This document shows, piece by piece, positions 51,145-61,122 of a stretch of 64,000 nucleotides of DNA. Under the pieces are notes generated by a model. The model was not told where the DNA came from and searched no databases. It saw nothing but the letters and a program-made list of their open reading frames with translations. A program made the translations under genes and the position numbers. Positions within the stretch are counted from its first letter, which is position 1. Each line of letters begins with the position of its first letter. Origin of the DNA: Desulfitobacterium sp038181555 (GTDB lineage: Bacteria > Bacillota > Desulfitobacteriia > Desulfitobacteriales > Desulfitobacteriaceae); assembly GCF_038181555.1 (NCBI RefSeq), contig NZ_JBBWUA010000001.1, forward strand, positions 248,001 through 312,000. The letters run 5' to 3'.

Positions 51145-53787
51145 ATGAAAAAGACAAAAAAGGCTTTAGCCTCCTTAGCTATCGCCGGTATGGTACTGTC
51201 CATGGCTCCAGCTAGCATTTTTGCTGCTAATGCAGACACTGACAGACTCGCAGGTACAGATCGTATCGGTACTGCCCTTGCTATCGCAGACGAAGGTTGG
51301 GATTCTGCTAATACAGTAATCTTGGCTCCTGCTGATCAAGCCAATCTCGTTGACTCTCTTGCTGCTGCTCCACTAGCAGGTCAAGAAAATGCCCCAGTTC
51401 TTTTAACCTTTAAAGGCAAGTTAGATGCAGGCGTGAAAACCAGAATCGCTGACTTGAAAGCAGGCAAAGTTTATGTTATCGGTGCTATTTCCGATGCAGT
51501 TGCTGCTGAAGTAGATGCTATTGATGGCGTTTCTGTTGAGAAACTTGCTGGTGCTGACCGTTGGGCCACTGCTGATAAAATCAATACTAAATTAAGTAAG
51601 CCTGCAGGCACTTTCGTTGTTGGTTACAATGCTATTCCCGATGCTCTTTCCGTAGCTTCCTATGCTGCAGCTGAAGACTATGCTATCGTGCTCGCTAATG
51701 CCGATGGCACAGTACCAGCTTCCAAGCTTGTTGGCGACAAAACCTACTTAGTAGGCGGATCCGGCGTCGTTAAAGACTACAGCGGCGCTACCCGTCTTGG
51801 CGGTGCAGATCGTTATGCTACCAACAAATCTGTCGTAGAAGGACTTTCCTACAACTTTGACAAAGTTTATGTTGCAAACGGCTTATCCATGGTTGACGCT
51901 CTTGCAGCTTCTTCCCTGGCAGCTCAAAATGATGCCGCTATTCTTCTGACTAACGGCACTAGTGTTCCTGCTGGCGCAGGCATTAAAGACAAGCTAGGCA
52001 TGGTTGTTGCTCTCGGCGGAACGGGTGTTGTATCCGATTCTGTTATTAATTCACTCACCGGCGAGCTTGGCAATGTAGTCAAAGCTGCTGTTGAAGAGAA
52101 AAACTATGATAACGACACAAAGAATCAATATGTCGCATTTACTGTCAACGGTAAAAAAGTCACAGTCGAAGCTATAAACGCTCAGGGCTGGGATCTGGAA
52201 TTCACCGCTGGCACTACCAAATCCAGTCCTACAGGATCAGCTATCTTTGCTGATGCAACTACTGGCCTCTTAGAGGATAGCATTGCATTGGACGACTACT
52301 ATGTACAATTGACCTTAACCAAAGGTTCGGATGTTGTTATTTCCGATGTTGCTAAGATCACAGTTAAGAATCTGAATCTTGCTGCTACCGGAATTTCCGA
52401 TTACACACTCACCAATGCCAGCCTTGGTTCTGCCACTGCTCAAATGAAGAGCACAAAATTAGTTGTCGGTGAAACTGCTACCTTCGAGGAGATTACAGTA
52501 ACCGCCGGTACTGCCAAAGAAGATATTACCTACACAGGTAGTGAATTCTCAATTAAAACTTCTGATGCCGGTGTAATATCGAAGTTGAATAATACGATTA
52601 CCGCTCAGACACCTGGCACAGCTACCATAACCATCGCTTATGGAAATACAACCAAAGCTGTTACCTTCACTGTTGTAAATGATTCCCGTGAAGCTAAGAG
52701 TATTCAGGTTAAGCAGGCTTCTGACGGTGCAGTTGTTACATCCTTGAAAACTTCTACAGATGTTGATTTAGTAGCAACCGTGCTTGACCAATACGGAGAC
52801 CCAGATAAGGGTTCAGTCCTTACAGCAGATGTTTCAAATGAAGTTGTCTTAGATGCTGCTACCGAGACTCTTGCTTCTGGAGCATTCACTGTTACTCTTG
52901 CAACCCCAAAAGCATCTGGAAACTCTACAGTTACATTCTTTGCTGATGGAATTAAAATCGGTACATTCGTTGTAACTGTATCAACTGACACAGCTATTAA
53001 CAAAAAGACCTTTGAAATGTACAAAGTTGATACCACTCAAAAGCTTGCTACCATGAATGCTGCTTTGGCTGCTACTCTTGAAAAGAGCAATTTCAGCACA
53101 GACACAACAATTGACATTGCTGATGATCAATATCTAGTTTATCAAGTTGCCAACTTTAATGCTGGTAACATATTCCTAGGCAATGACACTCTGAGCTTTA
53201 CTTTTGCTACAGATGTCATTGAATCAAAATCAGGTGTTCTGGATTCTACTGACACTGCTATCGTTACTGATGCAGATGGTAATGACAGACTTGTTATCAA
53301 AGCAGGAACTGAAACAGGTACAGCAACAGTCAAGGTTAAGGACAATTCCGGCAAACTGTATACTGTTAAAGTTACCGTGATAAACCAAGGCTATACCATT
53401 AAGAGTGTCTCCTTGAAAACTCCTGCTACTTCAAATTATGGCAAGACTTATGATTATAAGTCCGTGCTGAACTACACTGCAGCCGGAACCGGTAGCCATC
53501 CTATCGTTACTGGTATTACACTGAACAAAGCTGCAGCACAGGAGCTCCGTTTTGATACTACTAACGCTGAGTTCTACATTGATAAGGACAGCGATGGCAC
53601 CAATAATGATAGTGCTGTTGTTGGAACCTTGGTGATTACTGGCGTTGGTACAATTGGTGGAGTTTCGAATCCTGGCGATGCTAGCTCCTTCACAACACAA
53701 ACAGGCGATAATGGAACTATCGTATTCAAAATTTTGGATAATGATGGTAAAATCGTTGCTAGTAAATCAGTTGGAGTAGATATCTAA
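51145..53787 (+). CDS. probable major S-layer protein with CWB2 repeats
   Basis: An 880-residue exported protein. The signal peptide MKKTKKALASLAIAGMVLS ends near IFA/ANA. Three CWB2 repeats (about 30-310; TDRLAGTDRIGTALAIADEGW, LAGADRWATADKI, LGGADRYATNKSV) are followed by about 560 residues of Thr/Val/Ala-rich beta domains, including Big_2-like segments around residues 470-550. Codon use differs from neighbours (many T-ending codons, few rare ones), as expected for very high expression, and cysteine is absent. ATG 51145 is preferred; ATG 51124 lacks a ribosome binding site. The CWB2 part holds it to the wall polymer while the rest forms the lattice. Confidence 0.87.
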   Translation: MKKTKKALASLAIAGMVLSMAPASIFAANADTDRLAGTDRIGTALAIADEGWDSANTVILAPADQANLVDSLAAAPLAGQENAPVLLTFKGKLDAGVKTRIADLKAGKVYVIGAISDAVAAEVDAIDGVSVEKLAGADRWATADKINTKLSKPAGTFVVGYNAIPDALSVASYAAAEDYAIVLANADGTVPASKLVGDKTYLVGGSGVVKDYSGATRLGGADRYATNKSVVEGLSYNFDKVYVANGLSMVDALAASSLAAQNDAAILLTNGTSVPAGAGIKDKLGMVVALGGTGVVSDSVINSLTGELGNVVKAAVEEKNYDNDTKNQYVAFTVNGKKVTVEAINAQGWDLEFTAGTTKSSPTGSAIFADATTGLLEDSIALDDYYVQLTLTKGSDVVISDVAKITVKNLNLAATGISDYTLTNASLGSATAQMKSTKLVVGETATFEEITVTAGTAKEDITYTGSEFSIKTSDAGVISKLNNTITAQTPGTATITIAYGNTTKAVTFTVVNDSREAKSIQVKQASDGAVVTSLKTSTDVDLVATVLDQYGDPDKGSVLTADVSNEVVLDAATETLASGAFTVTLATPKASGNSTVTFFADGIKIGTFVVTVSTDTAINKKTFEMYKVDTTQKLATMNAALAATLEKSNFSTDTTIDIADDQYLVYQVANFNAGNIFLGNDTLSFTFATDVIESKSGVLDSTDTAIVTDADGNDRLVIKAGTETGTATVKVKDNSGKLYTVKVTVINQGYTIKSVSLKTPATSNYGKTYDYKSVLNYTAAGTGSHPIVTGITLNKAAAQELRFDTTNAEFYIDKDSDGTNNDSAVVGTLVITGVGTIGGVSNPGDASSFTTQTGDNGTIVFKILDNDGKIVASKSVGVDI

Positions 53788-53840
53788 TTTAATCTTTAAG
53801 GACTGACTTAAGGTCAGCTATAAAAGATTAGCAAATGGCT

Positions 53841-53881
53841 GGACTTTGGTGCAGGATTCTGTGCCAAAGTCCTTCTATTTA
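53841..53881 (+). terminator. terminator of the S-layer gene
   Basis: GGACTTTGG (53841-53849) and CCAAAGTCC (53864-53872) form a 9-bp stem, followed by TTCTATTTATT. A small CTGAC/GTCAG hairpin precedes it. Confidence 0.75.
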
Positions 53882-54085
53882 TTCGGTTATTTGTCAAATT
53901 GCCTTAGTGAAGAATTTACTCGCTAAACAATTAAATTCAATTGGAAAATGGATTTTAGAAAGCATTCCTAGGAGGCGTTCAGTAGGAATGGCTCAAATGT
54001 TTACGATGTTATATTGACTGAGCTATCCACTCGAGGTAAGATATAATAAGAGAGATAACGCATTGCCTAGATTGGAGGAAATATT

Positions 54086-55186
54086 GTGAAGAAGTTCTTA
54101 GCATTTTTGTTAGTTGCTACAATGATGATACCTACTACAGTATTTGCTGATACCGATAAGACAGTTCAAGTACCAAGATTAGAGTTTACTCAGATTGAAG
54201 AAGAAGTTAGTACTTATAATGCTCAATATCGAAAAATTGAAGATTCTTTTGATGATGTCAATAATAGTGTGCATAGCGGCAGTCAGGCTATCAAGGCTGC
54301 TGAGGATGCCATATCCGATCTGCAGCAAAGATATATTGCGGATCATGTGAGTGGTGCTGATCCGACATTAGATGAAGCAATTTTGGCTCTCCTGGAAAGC
54401 CAGAAGCGTACTCTAAGCTCTCAAATGGGTTCCCTTCCCGATGTTCAGAATTTAAAACAACAAGGTGATAAAGGGAAAGATCAGATAGTAGCAGGTGTTC
54501 AGTCCTTATTCATCTCTTATAATTCGATAGGCAGACAGCTTGAAGAACTGCGGGCCAGTATGACCTTACTGGAAACGCAGATGGAAGTAATGAAGATCAG
54601 AGTCGAGTTAGGTATGGATTCTCAGCTAAACCTTGATGCTACTGAATATAATTTTAAGACACTTTATGCAAGTACCCAGGCTTTACAAAATACTCACGAT
54701 AACCTAAAGCATCAACTTAATCTAGCGTTCGCCCAAGAATATGATGCGGAAATCGAAATCGGGGAGAATCCAAGAGTAGAAGCTGAGGAGATTGCCCTGA
54801 TCGATGTGGCATCAGATTTTCTGGAGGCGCAGAACAACAGCTATGACATTGAGTCTAGTAAGGATGAATATGATTATGTGTTAGGGGATGCATACCGCCA
54901 GTTTGAGAACTCATTTTATGAGCTCTATGAGAATGTTAAAACCAAGCAGCGGGCTCTTGAAGCTGAAGAGCTTAACTTAAAAACAGCAAAAATCAATAGT
55001 GAAATTCTGGAACTGAGAAATAAACTAGGTATAGTTTCTTCCATTCAGTATGAGCAAGAAAAAATGCAGTATCAGACAGTACAAAACAAATACGCTACTG
55101 TACAGGATGAACTTTTTATCGCATATAACAATTATCAATGGGCTAAAAAGGGCTTAATCCTGGGTAACTCTTTAGCTACAAGGTAG
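54086..55186 (+). CDS. TolC/OEP-like exported coiled-coil protein
   Basis: A 366-residue protein with a signal peptide (MKKFLAFLLVATMMIPTTVF then A/DT). It has two long helical halves (about 40-220 and 230-360), each with OEP-like features: MEVMKIRVELGMDSQLNLDATEYNF and LKTAKINSEILELRNKLG followed by IVSSIQYEQEKMQYQ mirror the paired repeats of TolC-family proteins. In a monoderm it cannot form an outer-membrane channel, so it may span the S-layer or wall or act as a spacer. It starts at GTG 54086, after GGAGG. It follows the S-layer gene. Confidence 0.72.
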   Translation: MKKFLAFLLVATMMIPTTVFADTDKTVQVPRLEFTQIEEEVSTYNAQYRKIEDSFDDVNNSVHSGSQAIKAAEDAISDLQQRYIADHVSGADPTLDEAILALLESQKRTLSSQMGSLPDVQNLKQQGDKGKDQIVAGVQSLFISYNSIGRQLEELRASMTLLETQMEVMKIRVELGMDSQLNLDATEYNFKTLYASTQALQNTHDNLKHQLNLAFAQEYDAEIEIGENPRVEAEEIALIDVASDFLEAQNNSYDIESSKDEYDYVLGDAYRQFENSFYELYENVKTKQRALEAEELNLKTAKINSEILELRNKLGIVSSIQYEQEKMQYQTVQNKYATVQDELFIAYNNYQWAKKGLILGNSLATR

Positions 55187-55270
55187 TGCACGACCAGAAA
55201 ATCAGCTTTAGCCAATTTATAGAAGGAAGCCGTTAGCGTTCCCCATCAAAATTAGAAAATCAGCAAAGAA

Positions 55271-55305
55271 GATCCGTTGCCCTTTGGGGTGGCGGGTCTG
55301 TTTTT
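55271..55305 (+). terminator. terminator after the TolC-like gene
   Basis: GATCCGTTGCC and GGTGGCGGGTC form an 11-bp stem with several G-U pairs; TGTTTTTGTTT follows. Confidence 0.75.
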
Positions 55306-55399
55306 GTTTCCTCTTTTCCCCACTGGCGAAAAACTAAAATACTGAGTATTTTGGAATGCAAGCTGGTTTTAATTATAGAGGAAATAAGATAATTTTGTT

Positions 55400-55431
55400 G
55401 AATACATGAATACATGAATATATGAATACAG
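55400..55431 (+). repeat. four tandem copies of an 8-bp unit
   Basis: GAATACAT, GAATACAT, GAATATAT, GAATACAG in direct succession just before a TTGACA at 55433-55438 upstream of the broken subtilase gene. Such tracts can change in length by slippage. Confidence 0.75.
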
Positions 55432-55483
55432 ATTGACAGAGAACGGGGTTAAAATAATTATAAATTATATAGGAGTTGAGTTT

Positions 55484-57921
55484 ATGTTCAGGAAATATTT
55501 AGCTATGACATTAGTGATTACAGTATTATTAAGCGGAGTTATTGCTTTTGTTCATACTGATGTAGCGAATGCTCAAGGATTATATGTGAATCCTTTTAGT
55601 TCATTAGATAAGGTACGTGAAGAAAAGCTTAAAAGTATTATAGAAGACCCTGGTATTCGGGTTCCTTTGTACAAAAGTCAATCATTAGATGAGGGTAATT
55701 TTATCGAGGATTCATTATCAAGCGGTGAGACACAGTACATTATAAAATTCAAAGACGATATACCAATGAATCAAATCTTTGAGAGTATAAGCCCGTATAA
55801 ATATAGTCGGACTTTTATACTCAAACTTGTGGACTTACAGGATTTTGAACAACGTATCAAAGGTTTGATTGATTTTATTGAGGAAAACGGTAAAAAAATA
55901 TCACAAATTATTCCTTCGGATCCATATTATCAATACTAGTGGGCTTTGCCGGCTATTAATATGCCGAACGCATGGGATATTAGTCGGGGATCAGATTCGG
56001 TATATGTTGCTGTAATTGATTCTGGGATTTATAGAAATCACCCCGATTTTGCTGGTGCAAATATTAGAAGTGGCTGGGACTTTATTTTTGATGATTATTG
56101 TGATTGGGATTCTACGGGTCATGGTACAAATGTAACAGGCGTCATCGGTGCACAAACAAATAACGCCAAAGGAGTTGCTGGTGTTAATTGGAATGTAGCT
56201 ATTTTACCCATGCGTGTAATATGGTCCGATGGAACTGGAAGCACTTCTGATGTAATTCAAGCTATTTATCTTGCAGCAAATCTGGGATGTGATGTAATTA
56301 ACCTTAGTTTAGGTGGCAACGAATTCTCGTCTGCAGAAAATAGCGCTATAGCTTATGCAATTGCAAAAGGGAGCATCGTTGTAGCATCAGCGGGTAACAG
56401 TGGGACATCAGACTATAGTTATCCCGCATCCTATAATGGCGTTCTCAGTGTTGGATCTATTGATAGCAACCTTTCTCGCTCCTCTTTCTCCCAGTATAAT
56501 GATAAGGTAGACCTGACAGCTCCGGGAAGTGGTATTCTTACGACAGCAGATTGGATATATGATGGTGATGACTACGTTTATGTAGATGCCATCTCTTTTT
56601 CAGCGCCATATGTATCAGGAGTTGCCGCTCTTGCATCAGCGATTAAGCCGTCAATTACTGCTGCAGAGTTTAGTGAGGCACTAAAAGAAGCAAGTACAGA
56701 TTTAGGGGCTCCAGGCTTCGATTTTCATTACGGGTATGGATTATTAAACGCTGAGAAAACACTAAGATAATTCGTATCACCGAGTTCGCCGAGGGACTTT
56801 ATTGTAAGTTCTGTTGGTGATAAAGCTATTTCTTTAAACTGGACTGCAAATCAATAGTATAATTTTAGCGGATATCAGCTTGAATACAAACTAGATACAG
56901 CTACGAAATGGTCGTCTATCAGTATAGGTAAGTCTATAACAAACTATGCAGTGAATAATTTAACAAATGGGGTATTATATAATTTTAGATTTAAAGCAAA
57001 AAATTCAAGGGGGTATTGGTCTGAGTATACTAATGAAGTAAGCGGCCAACCGATTGATAATGTAGACCCACCCACTCCCTTAGGATTAAAGATCAACTCA
57101 GTCGACGATAGACAAGCAAGCTTAGGTTGGACAGTAGTAAGGGCAGCCGATCTTGCGGGATATCAGCTTGAGTATAAAACGGCAGAAGACTTAGACTGGA
57201 TAGGGATTCCGGTCGGGAAGGTCACAACCTACACCGTAACAGGATAACGAATGAAGTGCCGTACAGCGTTCAAATCAAGGCCAAGGATACCTCGTCGAAC
57301 CTGTCTAGTCCATCGAATCAGGTGATTGTAATCCCCGTCGATAAAATGCCCCCTAGCATCCCATCAGGATTGAAGGTGGCTTCCCTAGGGATGAATAAAG
57401 AGGTAACACTTACCAGGAACGCAAATACAGATATAGACTTGGCAGGCTACGAATTAGCTTATCAAAAATATGGGGCCAGGACTTGGGTGACACAGGCACT
57501 CGAAGCAGAAACAACCAGCACAACGATTGAAGGATTAGAACATAATATAAAATTCGTCTTCAAGATACGGGCAAAGGATCAAAAGGATAATTGGTCGAAC
57601 TACACCGCGCTAGTCACCGCGATTCCGAAGGATCAAATCGCACCAGATAAGCCCACAGGCTTAACGACCGAGCCAAGTGATAGAAGTGTGTACTTAACTT
57701 GGGAAGCGAATATAGAAGAGGATCTTGGCGGATATCAGCTAGAATAAAAGGCAACGACAGCAACGAGATGGTTGACCGTTAGTGTCTTGAAAGGTGTAAA
57801 TACGTATAAAGCCAGTAACTTAATTAATGGAACAAACTATGAGTTTAGACTTAAAGCCAAAGATATAGCAGGGAATTGGTCGGCATACACAGATGATGTC
57901 ACTGAGGTACCTGGGCAGTGA
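55484..57921 (+). pseudogene. degraded subtilase with fibronectin type III repeats
   Basis: One reading frame can be followed from ATG 55484 (RBS AGGAG; signal peptide MFRKYLAMTLVITVLLSGVI). It runs through an inhibitor-like prodomain and a full subtilisin domain (Asp in VAVIDSGIYRNH, His in DSTGHGTNVTG, Asn in VASAGNSG; Ser in ISFSAPYVSGVA), then about four Fn3 repeats. It is broken by TAG at 55937 (YYQY-stop-WALPAIN, probably from CAG), TAA at 56768, TAG near 56855, a 1-bp deletion near 57244 and TAA near 57745. The triad is intact, and the Fn3 signature GYQLEYK recurs. The second part could be expressed from 55946 only if reinitiated. Several independent lesions argue for loss of function. 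Confidence 0.85.
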
Positions 57922-58105
57922 CCCAACTCCTTCACGGGGGGACCCTTCCCATTGGTCAGTTACATTTTCCAATCAGCCCCTATTAGTCACTTGGTCAGCA
58001 TCTCTAATTAAAGAAAGATCCGTGATAGAAATAGTTTTAGAATCATATTTAACTAATCCCTCATTACGCATTTTCTAAATTCTCTGCTAAAGTAGACCTT
58101 TGAAG

Positions 58106-58130
58106 ACCTGGCTTTTCAGCTAGGTTTTTT
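58106..58130 (+). terminator. rho-independent terminator after the subtilase remnant
   Basis: ACCTGGC/GCTAGGT stem (one G-U), loop TTTTCA, and a T6 run. Confidence 0.8.
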
Positions 58131-58224
58131 GTGATTATTGCTTTATGCGAGTGCTTTTTCGAGGTTTATATTTATGCTTTAAAAAGTTGACAATACTTTT
58201 TATCATGAGTATTTGTAACGCACG

Positions 58225-58296
58225 GGATGCTAACTCTTAGCCAAGACCGTAGGCTAGAGACATTCATATTGTTTTCTGAGCATCCATGCAACGGTC
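58225..58296 (+). promoter_or_regulatory. candidate pseudoknotted RNA leader of the CWB2-LRR gene
   Basis: GGATGCT (58225) pairs with AGCATCC (58279). Inside, CTC-TAGCC (58234-58242, one bulged T) pairs with GGCTAGAG (58252-58259). The hairpin loop GACCGT (58245-58250) is complementary to ACGGTC (58291-58296) outside the closing stem, giving a pseudoknot. GGGA/TCCC follows. No known riboswitch class was recognised. It lies 245 nt before the gene. Confidence 0.4.
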
Positions 58297-58541
58297 ACGC
58301 GGGAGGAACGTTAATCCCTAAAAAACATCCTCGTAACTATCTGTTTATTAGGATATAATTTAATTGATAGATTCGAACGTGTATACTCATTACACGGATT
58401 AAGACCTCAGTGGAGGAACGTATTACTATTATTAGGTTGAAGCTGAAAATAATACCAATAGTTTCACAAAATCAGATACTATAACTGCAATAATGTTAAA
58501 TTAGGTATTGCTTAAATGTAGATTTAAAGGAGGATTTTCTG

Positions 58542-60455
58542 TTGTTAAATTTGAAGAGGATAGCCATTCTAGTAACAAGTGCATGGATCTTTACTTTGAT
58601 GATGGTTCAGGGAGCGGATGCGGAAGTATTGAGTTCGCGTCTTGCAGGTAGTGATCGCTATCAAACAGCAATTGCAGCAAGCCAAAGTGGCTGGCCTACG
58701 GGATCCAAGGCAGTAGTTGTTACTACCGGCGAGAATTATCCGGATGCATTAAGTGCAGCACCCTTGGCTGGGAAATACGATGCGCCACTCTTGCTTGTTC
58801 CTCGTTCGGGATTAAGCACGGATATATTAAACGAATTGAAGAGATTGAGTCCTAAGAATGCGTATATCGTCGGTGGTAACGGCGTGATTTCGGCTTCTGT
58901 TGAGAAGCAGATATCCTCCATGGGTATATCTGTAAGAAGATACTCGGGGCAAGATCGCTATGATACCGCCCAGGCGGTGGCTCGAGAGGTGGGAACTGGT
59001 CAAGGCGTGTTTGTTACTTCGGGAACAGGATTTGCGGATGCACTAGCTGTAGCACCTATCGCGACGTCCAAGGGGATGCCTATTCTACTTGTTCCTAAGG
59101 ATGAGCTTACACCAAGCCTGAAAAAGTATGTTGGTAGAATGAAAAATGTCGACATCGTAATTGTCGGTAGTGAACGAGAGGTTTCCAGGGCCATTGAGGC
59201 ACAGCTTCCTGTAGCGACAAGGATTGGGGGAGTAGATGCTTATGCGCGCAACATAGCTCTGCTCCAATTTTACAAGGATTCAATCAACCAAACAAAGATT
59301 TACTTTGCTACGGGTGAGTCCTACCCTGACGCTCTTGGTGCTGCAGCATTAGCTAAGCAAGGTCATAATCCGTTGATTTTATTGAAAGGGAAGCAAATTC
59401 CTAATGCGGCACAAAATTATCTCAGATCTAAAGTAATAAACCAGATGATAATTTTTGGTGGCGAAGGAATTATTCCCGCGAGTACGATTAATCAATTAGC
59501 AGCCTTACCGGCAGAGATAGCTGAAGTGAAAAATATAAGAGTCAATGTTAAAGAGCAACAAACCTATAACCTACCGAAGACTGTTGCAGTTAAAACAAGC
59601 AGGGGCAATCTGGAAGAAGTGCCGGTAACTTGGAATCTGGGTAATGTATCTACTCAAAGGGCAGGAACGTACTATTATAGCGGTCAGATTGAAGGATATT
59701 ACACTACTGTAGAGTTAGAGCTCATCGTTGAACCATTGCTTGGCAAAGCGGATACGTTCACAGCGGAAGTCATCCAGGGTAGTCACTATAGCTTGCCGAA
59801 CTCTGTAGTCGTTACCCTTAGCGATCAAAGCATTAAACAGTATCCTGTCATTTGGAGCTCTAGCCCTACGGTTAGCATGTTAAATAAAATTGGTACCTAT
59901 ACATTTACAGGAACTGTCGGGGACACCAATCTGAAGACTACTCTGACACTGAAAGTATCAGAGGATACAGCGATTACGATCAAAGATTCAAATTTTTTAT
60001 GGGCTCTTAAATATTTACTAGATAAACCTTATTCTACCCAGCCGATTTATCGAAGTGATGTCTTGAGTATTACTCATCTCGATGTCAAAGAATGCGGGAT
60101 CTCGGATCTTACCGGTTTGGAAATGTTCACTAATCTAAAGTCTGTGGATTTGCGCAATAATTATCTTGAATCATCTGCGCTCGCTCCCTTGCAGCAGTTA
60201 AAGAACTTGAAGTACTTAGACCTATCTTTTAATAATTTAGAAAGCATTACTTCTCTATCGAATCTTACTAGCTTGACCTATCTGGATTTAGGATATAACA
60301 ACATCAAGGATTATGCCCCGATTAAGGGTATGACGCGGCTGACTAGATTGTTTCTTGAAGGAAATGCCTCTGAGGATTATAGTCCGATTCGTGGGTATTA
60401 TGATCAATTAATAGACAAAGATTTCTTTTTAGATTCAGTAGATTATCAAAATTAA
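58542..60455 (+). CDS. CWB2 surface protein with Ig-like and leucine-rich repeats
   Basis: A 637-residue exported protein. A signal peptide (residues 1-27) precedes three CWB2 repeats (about 30-320; YPDALSA, FADALAV, YPDALGA). Two Big_4-like Ig domains follow (about 335-470; the EVPVTWNLGNVSTQRAGTYY pattern repeats as QYPVIWSSSPTVSMLNKIGT), and a C-terminal block of about five LRRs (about 500-620; NLKSVDLRNNYLESS, NLKYLDLSFNNLES, SLTYLDLGYNNIKD). LRRs suggest binding of proteins or glycans at the cell surface. It starts at TTG 58542, 8 nt after AAGGAGG. Confidence 0.87.
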   Translation: MLNLKRIAILVTSAWIFTLMMVQGADAEVLSSRLAGSDRYQTAIAASQSGWPTGSKAVVVTTGENYPDALSAAPLAGKYDAPLLLVPRSGLSTDILNELKRLSPKNAYIVGGNGVISASVEKQISSMGISVRRYSGQDRYDTAQAVAREVGTGQGVFVTSGTGFADALAVAPIATSKGMPILLVPKDELTPSLKKYVGRMKNVDIVIVGSEREVSRAIEAQLPVATRIGGVDAYARNIALLQFYKDSINQTKIYFATGESYPDALGAAALAKQGHNPLILLKGKQIPNAAQNYLRSKVINQMIIFGGEGIIPASTINQLAALPAEIAEVKNIRVNVKEQQTYNLPKTVAVKTSRGNLEEVPVTWNLGNVSTQRAGTYYYSGQIEGYYTTVELELIVEPLLGKADTFTAEVIQGSHYSLPNSVVVTLSDQSIKQYPVIWSSSPTVSMLNKIGTYTFTGTVGDTNLKTTLTLKVSEDTAITIKDSNFLWALKYLLDKPYSTQPIYRSDVLSITHLDVKECGISDLTGLEMFTNLKSVDLRNNYLESSALAPLQQLKNLKYLDLSFNNLESITSLSNLTSLTYLDLGYNNIKDYAPIKGMTRLTRLFLEGNASEDYSPIRGYYDQLIDKDFFLDSVDYQN

Positions 60456-60691
60456 TATCATTACAACTTAAAGTCAGAAGACGTTGACATACATTTGCAT
60501 GCTATGATGCCGACCAATACAAACGATAGCACCTAGCTGCCTAAGAGCCCATGGATATCGAAAAAACTGCTATATATACTATTGTTAATTCTCGACTCAT
60601 AAAAAGTAGTCTGAGGTTAGAATACATGCATAGAAGTTTCGCAAATAACAAGGGTTATGTGAATCAATTGAAGAATGCAATACTCCATGAG

Positions 60692-61097
60692 TGCAGCGAT
60701 TCATTTTGCCGCACGGAGACTAGTGGGGGAACCCGTGCAAAAGCCGGATCTGTATTTCTGATGGGACCTGTATCTGGGATTATATCCATGTCTTAGATCT
60801 CGCAGAAGCCCATATCCGTGCCTTGGAAGCCTTAGATCAAGGAACAGCGTGCGGTACTTACAATGTAGGAGCAGGGGCAGGGTATTCAGTGGGGAAGTGG
60901 TCAACATGGCCAAGAGAGTTACCAGCATAGATATTCCGGTGGTTGAGGCTTCCAGAAGAGCAGGAGATCCGGATGTCTTAGTGGCTAAAGTAGATAAAAT
61001 CCAAAAAATATTGGGGTGGCAAGCTCGGTATAGTGATTTGGAGACTATCATCTCTTCAGGATGGGGATGGCATAAAATACATCCTTATGAGAAATGA
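60692..61097 (+). pseudogene. galE: galE (UDP-glucose 4-epimerase) remnant with internal deletion
   Basis: AAIHFAARRLVGEPVQKPDL (from 60693) matches GalE near residue 80. It is fused, with a frame change, to DGTCIWDYIHVLDLAEAHI and CGTYNVGAGAGYSV from the C-terminal third. A 1-bp deletion near 60890 shifts the frame again before VVNMAKRVTSIDIPVVEASR and ILGWQARYSDLETII. The catalytic YxxxK and NAD-binding GxxGxxG regions are missing. 60456-60690 shows no recognisable gene. Confidence 0.85.
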
Positions 61098-61122
61098 TTT
61101 TGGATTTGGATAGAGAAGCAAA

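Larger units (their letters stand above)
57922..58541 (+). other. intergenic region with terminator and structured leader
   Basis: The first 150 bp may be further remnants of the Fn3 gene. A terminator lies at 58106-58130 and a pseudoknot-like RNA at 58225-58296. Downstream are CGTGTA/TACACG (58378/58391) and a second copy of GGAGGAACGT (58302 and 58414). AAGGAGG near 58528 is the ribosome binding site of the next gene. No other gene was seen. Confidence 0.5.

Noticed and set aside
53835..54017. 60-codon frame after the S-layer gene
   Set aside because: It overlaps the terminator hairpin, lacks a ribosome binding site and has no protein-like composition.
55937..55939. Pyrrolysine codon as the sole explanation of the subtilase TAG
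   Set aside because: The same gene carries TAA stops and a frameshift further on, so decay explains it better; kept only as a question.
60551..60796. 81-codon frame upstream of the galE remnant
   Set aside because: It runs from non-coding sequence into galE DNA in a wrong frame and shows no family likeness.
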